Shown here: piece after piece, positions 55,730 to 64,000 of the stretch
Layout: each line of letters begins with the position of its first letter
How positions within the stretch are numbered: the first letter of the stretch is position 1
Assembly (NCBI GenBank): GCA_021234155.1
Contig: JAJEKV010000083.1
Span: 462,332 to 526,331 of the forward strand
Length of the DNA: 64,000 bases
Source of the DNA: Isoetes taiwanensis
Lineage: Eukaryota > Streptophyta > Lycopodiopsida > Isoetales > Isoetaceae
Direction: 5' to 3'
Program-made: the position numbers and the translations under genes
Notes under the pieces: generated by a model
What the model was told of the DNA's origin: nothing
Databases searched by the model: none
The model's input: the letters and a program-made list of their open reading frames with translations, nothing else

Positions 55730-58700
55730 GTGGATGCAAATTTTAGAGGCTTCCAAGCTGCCAGGGAACAACCCATGAGATCTTATAGAAGAACGGACCT
55801 CACCCAGACCACCCCAAGAAGGAACCTGCTTGAAGATATGGAACCCATGACCCCGTGAGGAGGAGATATCCCAGAGGAGGACGGACCTGAGTGTATAGCG
55901 GCCTTGCTGTCTCACAAGCAGGAGTGGTGTTCTATAAGGCCGCCCACCGTCACAAGCACGGGCTCGGAAACAGGAAGGGACAAGAAGAGGAGAAGAGAAG
56001 TGAGATCCCCAGCCTCGATTCCGACCTGCCCTCGCACTGCATCCACCGGTGAAGAAGAAGAGCAGCCCAAGACCGAATGTAAGGAAGGCAAAGGAACAAT
56101 CAAGAGGGAAGGCAGGAAACACCCCGTGAAGGACGACAAAGAGACACTGTGGCCTCCTCGACTACCGTAAGGTAGATTCAAAGACCGCAATGTGGCGAAG
56201 GCCGAACGGGAAGGCCTCGGGAGAACAGGTCGTGATTGGAAGTAGAGGCAGCTGGCTACCAAATGAGTGGAGCACGGCAATGCTTATGGCGTTTAGCGAT
56301 AAAGATAAAGGAAGAGGGTAAACAGCCAACTTGAAAGGAGCCACGGATTTGGTGGAAGGGCGAGTAAAAGGCACATGGCTTAAGGTGGATGCTGTGTTCG
56401 TGAAGTTTGCTAAAGCCTTCAAGCACCATTACGCCCCAAGGGAACAGGAAGTCCAAAGATGATGCACAGGCTTTCCTATAGGCCGCGGCGTGCCATAGCG
56501 CTACCAACCAGTCCAGAACATACAGAAGAATTCATGAGGCTAAGACTCAGATGTGCCAAAGTTGGGTGAGAAGCATGCGCTGAAAGTTATATTGAGGGGC
56601 TGACGAGGAGATCCCAGTTTGTGAGGGCAATAAACCCTGAAGACAAAAAGATCGAAGCAGAGTCCGGAAGCAATATAAGCTTGCGGTGGTCTGACCTCTA
56701 ATAGCTGCAAGCGCATGTTAAAGATTTCCGTGATAAAGGCAAGGCGACGGGGAAGCTATAGCCCTAGGCGTCATTCAGGTCCAGAGCCCCTATTGCGTGG
56801 AAACCAGGGAAACAAGAGGAGAAGAAGCGTGTCCTTCAAGGACAAGCAGAGGGGCTCAAACTTACCCAAAGCGGTGCGACTCTTTGCGCCATGCCCATGA
56901 AAGAGACAGAGTGGCATGAAAAGCAAATTTTGTTTGTGTGGCTCCAGCCGTGCCATAGGACAGCAACCGCCTCTTTACCGGCCATGAGTGCAGCTCTAGC
57001 CGAGTTGGGAGATTGGGGATCGCCTGTTCGACGACGACGGGCTTAAGAAGCCCGACTACATTCGTGGTGAGCTATATCTTTGCCGCGACAGATACACGCC
57101 AGCGTAAAGCCGCGATAAGGTAATTTCCATGGAAAGGCCAAGACCAAGTCCTTCATAGTCTTGATAGATCAGGAAGTAAAGCCATAACTTTGCATCCCCG
57201 CACGGTTCAAATGTTGAAGTTGAAACCATTGAAGTCAGCCAAGGCCCTACTGCCTTAGCAAGCGGTGCGGTAAGGCGACTTCCAAGCAGTAAGAGAATTA
57301 ACTTCGACATCGACTCTGCCGTGGATTAATATCCGTGATGGGGCGAAGTACCGGGCATTAAGTGGCATGCGACTTGATCATAGGAATGGAGCACTTGACC
57401 AGCAAGGGCCATTATCGATTGTGGAGTTTGAAGGTGACCTTCCAACACCGACGGCAAGATCATTGAGATAATGTAAGGAAGTTTGTTCCCATCATGCGTT
57501 GTATGTCTTCTAAACGCTATTCAAGTGCATCAAGAGGAGTAAAGGGCATACATCTTCGCTAAGCTTTGAGATTGGGGTGAGCCGTAATCTAAGGAAGCAA
57601 AGAAGACAGTGTCAAAGAAGTTACCCAAGCAAATAGCTGCCGACACGAGTTCCCATGATCTCTTTCCGTATGAGATCAAGCGCCTTTCCTCCCTAGAGTC
57701 GAAAAGCGAATAGCACTGGAATCGGGAACAAAGCCAACAAGCAAGTGCCTGATATAGAATGCACGACAACGCCAGAGTTGTCGTGAGCTAAAGAAGCAGC
57801 TTATGTGAGCCGCTGACCTAGGCTAGTTTCCTCATTAGACTTAGTGTTTCGCCATTTGGAGCCCCATTCTCTTTGTAAAGAAGAAGGATGGCAGCTTTAA
57901 GGATGTGTAGACTATGTGCGCCTGAACAAGCACACCATTAAGAACAAGTATGCGCCTCATCGATGACTTTGATGGATCATCAGCTACAAGGAGCAAAGAA
58001 TCTTCCTAAAATTGACTTAAGGTCGTGTATCATCGATCAGATAAAGGGAAGAAGATATCCATAAGACGCCTTCAACGCCAGGTATAAGCACTATGAGTTC
58101 ATCGTGCTCTCACACGCTCATGAGGCTCATGAATCCATATCTCCTCGTGGAGTTCCTAGACACCTTTGTGATTGTTTTGATGACATTTTGGTGTATAGCA
58201 GATCCCTTGAAGAGCACGTGATAACACTTGAGAAGAGGCCGGAGAAGTTGAAGAGGCACTGGGGCTAGGCCAAGTTGTCGGGCGCCACTTAAATGCAGGA
58301 AGGTGGAGTATCTAGGTCATGTGATCTCGAGAAGCAGCATCTCGACGATCCCCGCGAAAGATTGAAGCCGCTATTCAGCGGTCGGCTCAAGAATGCAGAA
58401 GTCGGGTTTTCTACCAGTAGAGTACTACAGAAGTTCGTGAAGACCCCTTGGTTAAGATAGCGCCCTGCTAATGCATTTGGACGAGGGCGGAGAAAGTGAA
58501 AGATTGCATGGAGCATTGGCACAAGAAAGCCCAAGCGTGGTTTGAATTCATTGAAGGAAGCTTTTAATGAACCGCCAGCCTTTAACCGCCGGACCGAGAA
58601 AGACAAGCTTGTGGTGCTTTACGACGCGAGTAAGATAGCTATAAAAAGGTTTATGTAAAGAAGAGCACGTGGTACAGATGATTCCGGTGAAGATGAATCC

Positions 58701-60530
58701 ACTAAACACGCTACCACACGCATGATCAGGAATTGTTTAAGGCTGGTCGTGGGTATTAAGAATTTGGAGGCACTACCTTTGAAGGAAGTTCCAGCTGGAT
58801 ACGTAATTCACCGAAATTCCAATATGTATTCACGCAAATCCACACCTCAACCTGAGGCGTAGAAGGTGGATGGAGTTCCAGCACGACTTGATATAGTCTG
58901 GGCAAGCCGCGGAAGTCAATGTGGTAGCTGGATGCGCTTTCAAGGCATCCCATTAACTAGAGTGCATTGGTAATGCAATTTAATTCTCCACACTTTGGTA
59001 AGAAGGATTGAAGATTCCTTTGCCAACTGATGTGGATTTCAGTGAGATGGGCAAGCCTCTAAGGAGGCCAGGAAATGTATAAGGAGCGGGAAGCCTTAAA
59101 CATTATAAGAAGGAAGGCAACTGCAGGCCCATAAGAATAAGCTGTGCGACCAATCATCGTGGGTAAGGAAATTGATCCTCCACGACACGCACAACAGCCC
59201 AATAGCTGGCCACAAAGCGGATTCTATGAAAACATATTTCCAAAGTGCGCAATAGTTATTATTGGCCAGAAATGAAGAAAGCGATAGCTCGGTATATCAA
59301 GGTAAGGAATGCCAAATATGTCGCCATCAAGGCGTATAGCTTCAATTCCAGAGCTTGAGCCATTAGTCGTGCCAAATGCTAAGTGGGAGGTGATTAGCAT
59401 GGATTTCATCACAGGACTCCCAAGGACCGTAAGAGGGAAAGATGTTTTGATGGTAGAATGGCTGTTGTTTAAAAATGGTACATTTATGCCTTGCACACTA
59501 CGATACAAACATATGGATACAGCCGGTTTTCACCAAAGAGATCTTCAAAGCTCATGGCATGCCATGATTATTCCACAGTATCCGAAGTTCATGGTTACTT
59601 TTGGCAAGACTTTAGCATTAATCCAGACGAAGTTATCCATGAGCATCTATGATAATACTTCATCCCTTAGATCTGATGGCCAAACTGAGCCGACCAACAG
59701 ATTTTGGAAGACATACTTAAACTATGTCCGGAATAAGCAAAAGCGTGGGAAGAATTTATTCGTTTGGTGGAGTTTAGTTTTATATTAGCACCAAGCGTGA
59801 ATCATCCCAAATGTCAAGCATGATCAATTACGGGCTATCAAGGTTTCAATCTGCATTAATTTGGCACAACCCCGTCCATGTGGAAGTTTCGCAGCCAGAT
59901 GTTACCGACAGCAGCCTGTGGAAGAAGTTCGAGGGTATCCGAAGAAGAAGTCACAAAAAGAGTGATCACGGCTGCTGACGTAAGAGAGTTCCAAAGTTGG
60001 AGATGATGTTTGGCTCAAGATCAGGTGCTGCGCGGCTCGTAGATCGGAATTGCAAGCAGTTTTCTGTTCCGCGGTAATGGATCCTTCTAATAGTCAAGAG
60101 AGTAGGTAACCAATCCTACAAGCCAGACTTGCCAAAGACACCTAAAGATTCATATGTCTTCCAATGAGTTTGTTGGAAGAAGCATATTCAAACTGCATCG
60201 GTCTTTGACACTCCAAACGATAAGTTGGAAATGATGGAGGAGCAATTCGGAAATAGTTCCGCACTGATTCTTGATGTAAAGCCTTCAAGAAAAACGAGAG
60301 AGATCGTGACCCTCCAAAGATTTGGTCAAGTGGTTTACTTACTGTGCTGGAAGATCGACGCGGGTACCCTTAAGAAAGATTTAGCAAGCAGCATCTACGC
60401 TTTATGGAGCAATGGACGGGTAAGGTCATTCAAGAAATCGGGGCTCGTGCATGTCGACTGTAGATTAATTCTATGGTTAAGATTAATTCACGATGCAACC
60501 TATGCTAGGTATGGTCGATGCGCATAACAT
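55730..60530 (+). pseudogene. Gag-pol, unit 3 (heavily damaged)
   Basis: Nucleotide-level copy of the gag-pol of units 1 and 2. Short coding pieces survive: [20 protein letters not shown] at 59380-59450 (integrase) and a chromodomain trace at 60270-60400. The HPQTDG equivalent is again CCCTTAG. No frame exceeds about 160 codons. Confidence 0.7.
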
Positions 60531-61301
60531 GATGGGACCACCACGGTGATCTCTAGGGCGTGGTGGCAATGTCACGTAGGCATGACCGCTACTGAGCTTG
60601 GCGCGGGATGGTGATTGAAAGTCTATCATCTCTACTGGCAGACGCACTGAGAAAGGGAGGCCATTAAGGAATGGCATTGATAGGAAAGGCACCTTTAGCC
60701 CCATATGCTTTGATAGGAGGAATCAGCCTTCACTCATTATTACCGAAGGACCTATCCTCCACTGCAACTAGGTGTAGGCATGAGCTGCATATAGGCATAG
60801 AGTAGCGTCAGCCTCCACGGCCATAATGGAAGATCACCCTCTCTACCGGGAGATTAGCCATGCATCCATGTAGATAGGTAGTGGTCACTATATAACTAAA
60901 ATTTTTATTAATAATTAAATGATACTAACGTAGTGTCACCGCAGCCAATGTAGAAGCCCGGAAAAGCAAGGAGGTCGAGTTATTTGAAGACTTCCGCAAC
61001 ACAAATTAATGGAATGTGTTGCGCTGAAATGAAGAGACTTGACGACTTTAATTTTGATAAACTATCTGTCATGTTAAGTGAGGAATTTTTGAGTGTAACT
61101 GCTTTAATGATGTTATGAATTGATAAAGTTATTTTACAATATAATGGTGTGATATCAACTTTAAAAATATTACCTTAAGGTAATCTTGTTAAATGGTAAA
61201 TACTTCATAGTGAAGCATCATGTGACGTTGACGGTAAGGTTAGATGATCCGCTGGACCTGCCCCATGCCGCGGACAAACATCATTTCAAGGGTGGGGAGA
61301 A
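60531..61301 (+). other. Non-coding 3' region, unit 3
   Basis: Equivalent of 33223-34005, diverged by indels. Confidence 0.5.
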
Positions 61302-62902
61302 TGCTTCCAGACAAGAGATAATGGCCCCGGTGACGACACGACGTTGCCACGCCGTATTAATGCCAATTCTAATCATCGTACGCCAATGTGTAGCCAGTGG
61401 GTATTCCTGTAGGGGCATCACGTAAATATGTGCAATTCATTAATGTGCACATTTTGCCCAGCACATTAATGGGCACATATTTCCATGGACACTTCATGCC
61501 AAGTGGGCCACACTTAGGTACTAATGCACATTTTCCAATGTACAGCCATTAATGTGGGCACACATTTTCCATGGCAACATTTGGCCACCTAGCTCTAAAG
61601 GTAGCCCATTTCCAATTATCCCACATGCCCAAAGGATAATTGGAAACCCCTAACCAACCCTTGTCTATATAGGTAGAAACCCTAAATCTGCCCACTCTCA
61701 TTCTAGGGCTTTAGAACTCCTGCTTTTGGCTGCCTCAACAGCCAAACCGCGATCCTAGACTCCCCACTGGGGAGAATGTATCCTTAGTTTCTTGATTCAG
61801 CCAAGCCGCCAGATGGTCGAAGCTCAAAATGTAAGGAGCCTCTCAAGGATCGTATTTAGCTAATTAGGGATAGTCTAAACCCCTATTTCACCATCAATCT
61901 AGGTTTAGCCCTTAGATTACTCAAGCAGCTCTCTAGATCTCTAGATAGCAGATTCTAAACTAAAGAACCTAACCTATGTTATACATTTAGACGAAGTTCT
62001 TAGTTCTGAAGGCGGACGACGTATCTCTATGAACTCCTTTGTATTGGGAAGGGGTAGAGACTCAAAGCTCAGAAGCTGATGCTCCAGAGTAGCCTCTCAG
62101 CACACCAGATTCGCCTGCACAAGAGCCAATAACGGATGTGGGTGAAGGCCAGACCGGGCTAAGAAGGAGATGTCCCGACTTTGAACGATCCTCCGTGTGT
62201 AAAGCCTACCGGGGATCATCAGGACTAGGTCCACGGCTTTGTCATCATGCGGCGTAAGTGTATGGCTGGCCTCGGCTGAATCTCGAAGTGGGTGTTCACT
62301 TTCCAAAGGTTCACTGAATACGCAAAGGGGTCTCTAGTCACCTTGAGTCAAGATGTAGATCTCGAGGGAGTGATCCCTACCTGCTCCCACTGAACCGGGA
62401 AGATGAGCCTCCAGAAACGTACTCCTTTGGTTGCGTATCCGCGGCTGTACCGTGTCCTCGACACTTTTCAGCCCACTCGCAAAGCGTACGGAGGGGCGGA
62501 TGGAGGGATAACCTTTATGCCATGTTCAGGCGCTGCCCAAATCCATTGCCATGAATTCGTCCGCGAATGAACTCGAGAATCTGCCGCCGGGCCATCCCTT
62601 CGAAGTCCGAGCCTTGGGTAGGATTCTGTAGGATGTGTCATCTTTGCTGATGCAGATAGGTGGATGGACATCCTTCGAGATGGTCATATGATGGATGTAT
62701 GTGCTAATGACATGTATGTAAGTCTACGCTTCCGCAAAATTAGGCGCCGAGGGAGATGGGTAATGACCCTTCACTTTCCTTAATCGGGTGCACCGCCATG
62801 CTTTTGCAATTTCATGAAGGGCCCCAGATAGCATGGAGTCGGGTATGGGGATGAACTCGCTTTATACCTGCGGAAAGCAACGAGGCGAGTAGGGATGCCA
62901 CA
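61302..62902 (+). repeat. 3' LTR, unit 3 (damaged)
   Basis: Starts after GGGGAGAA with TGCTTCCAG and ends GATGCCACA. The U3 repeats and CTATATAG (near 61665) are recognisable. Confidence 0.8.
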
Positions 62903-63936
62903 TCGCACAACCATTCAAAAGTTGCCCGTGAAACCTACATCTTCCTCGACACAAAACATTCTATCCGCGGTGACTATGTGACAAGATGTTTTCGTATCCT
63001 TCTATGCGCTTACACCTAACAACTCCTTTGTCATTTCCTTTGTCATGAAAGTCATCTTTTGTACCAACTCGAAAGCACTTCGCACAATATGCATACATGT
63101 ATCTCTTTGGGATGGTGTATTTCTACCGGGCCTTTAACATCTCCAACATTACAGCGAATCGCAATATTTGCATTTGTGGTAGCTATCGTATCAAGTGCTT
63201 GGAACTACTAAAACAAAATCCCAAGACAAATTAGGAACACAAGACGGAGAATGGCAACCGAGAAATGATCTCGCCAGTATGACTATGTAATGTCGGGCCA
63301 TGATACAACAGTTGAAATAAGTCAAACCGAAGATAAAGATATGCATCTACCAAGTTAGATGCATCTTTTAGAAGCATCTTGACATTTGTTGATAAACTTC
63401 CTTGTGTATCCTAGGTGGGAGTGCATTAAAATATAAATGTGGGTCTTAATTAATTAAATAGCATAAATAGTAGTACAATGGTTTAAGAAAAAGAGTTTCT
63501 AAAAAGGTAACAATATGTTGAGAGCCAAGTTACCTTTTAAGAATAGTTATCCACCTTGAATGCAAGATGGACTCAAGTCTTTTGTCTTCGAATCAGACAA
63601 ACTTGGGTTTTGTTTGAATCCTCCTCGTCCCCTCTCGTACAGAACATCCAAAGAACTCAAATCATATCTTGTTCATGCAAACAACAATATGGAAGGAGAT
63701 CCCAAAGACCCAAAACATGTATCGTTAAGGCCACATTTGCTTAGCCCTTTGTTGAATAACAAAGAATCAGGAGGATTTGACCTTGTTACTAAAGGACTAG
63801 AAAATAGCTGATAGAATACCTAACAGCTTTAAGTTGAGCTAACTCTCACCCGACAACTCACTGTTGTAAATAAAACCCAAGGTCACACCAAGAAACAATA
63901 ACTCGAGCAATACGTAACTGAACGCATAATACCGAT
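62903..63936 (-). repeat. Duplicated Harbinger-2 flank, unit 3 (cut by gap)
   Basis: Third copy of the flank. The segment 63340-63560 matches units 1 and 2 closely; the rest is damaged. Ends at the gap. Confidence 0.8.
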
Positions 63937-63946
63937 NNNNNNNNNN
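63937..63946. other. Assembly gap (10 N)
   Basis: Ten undetermined bases, a scaffold join of unknown true size. Confidence 0.99.
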
Positions 63947-64000
63947 CATTGAGTTTTAGATGTTCTCATTGTTTCAATAATTTTGTTGCAGGAAAATGCT
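63947..64000. other. Unassigned sequence after the gap
   Basis: 54 bases not recognised as part of the tandem unit. Confidence 0.4.

Larger units (their letters stand above)
50742..63936 (+). repeat. Tandem unit 3 (degraded, runs into assembly gap)
   Basis: Same order as unit 2: LTR stub (50742 to about 50884), damaged primer site, hairpin region, cassettes, MITE, gag-pol, LTR (61302-62902), Harbinger flank. Small indels and substitutions occur every few bases in GC-rich parts, much more densely than in units 1 and 2. The unit is cut off by ten Ns. Confidence 0.8.

Overview
This is a land-plant nuclear sequence, AT-rich in its unique parts and full of transposons. The evidence is a plant-type LRR protein, a PLS-class PPR pseudogene, plant PIF/Harbinger elements, an NPF (nitrate/peptide transporter) exon fragment and a plant chromovirus. 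The compact, intron-poor PPR relic and the LINE types fit a fern or lycophyte best, but I cannot fix the species. I see no tRNA, rRNA or CRISPR.

Layout. 1-9.9 kb is mostly unrecognised intergenic DNA with LINE 3' ends (1261-1955 and 9177-9629), foldbacks and small repeats. 9.9-11.7 kb (minus) is an LRR protein gene with one frame lesion. 12.7-14.3 kb is a dead PPR gene ending at a LINE reverse-transcriptase fragment. 16199-21100 is a complete PIF/Harbinger element with terminal inverted repeats, TTA target duplications, an open transposase frame, a broken Myb/trihelix-like partner gene and a captured NPF exon. A second Harbinger transposase (minus, 21.5-22.4 kb) is split by a 13.3 kb Ty3/gypsy chromovirus (22389-35673, target duplication CTGCA); its missing N-terminal part resumes at 35674.

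The chromovirus is the main discovery. Between the 5' LTR and gag it carries two extra gene cassettes. Each is preceded by a pair of about 67-bp hairpin repeats, a TATA box and a similar short leader, and each is followed by an A/T-rich, poly(A)-like tail. The first cassette encodes a giant histone H3-like protein. Its N-terminus is identical to the first nine residues of the H3 tail (ARTKQTARK), its C-terminus is a full H3 histone fold, and a charged insert of roughly 300 residues separates them. The second cassette encodes a protein I do not recognise. Then come gag, protease, RT, RNase H, integrase and a chromodomain, so one element encodes both an H3-like tail and a domain of the family that reads methylated H3 tails.

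From 35.7 kb to the end the element is repeated in tandem, with a period near 13.7 kb. Each unit includes about 1.3 kb of the flanking Harbinger DNA, and the junction inside the LTR is shared. Units 2 and 3 carry a foldback MITE that unit 1 lacks. Discrepancies between units grow toward a 10-N gap at 63937 and often fall at CAG/CTG/CCG sites. This looks at least partly like uncorrected long-read error at methylated cytosines, so many apparent frameshifts in the element may not be biological. Some lesions are shared between units and therefore look real and older than the duplication, such as a lost RT segment and a TAG in integrase.
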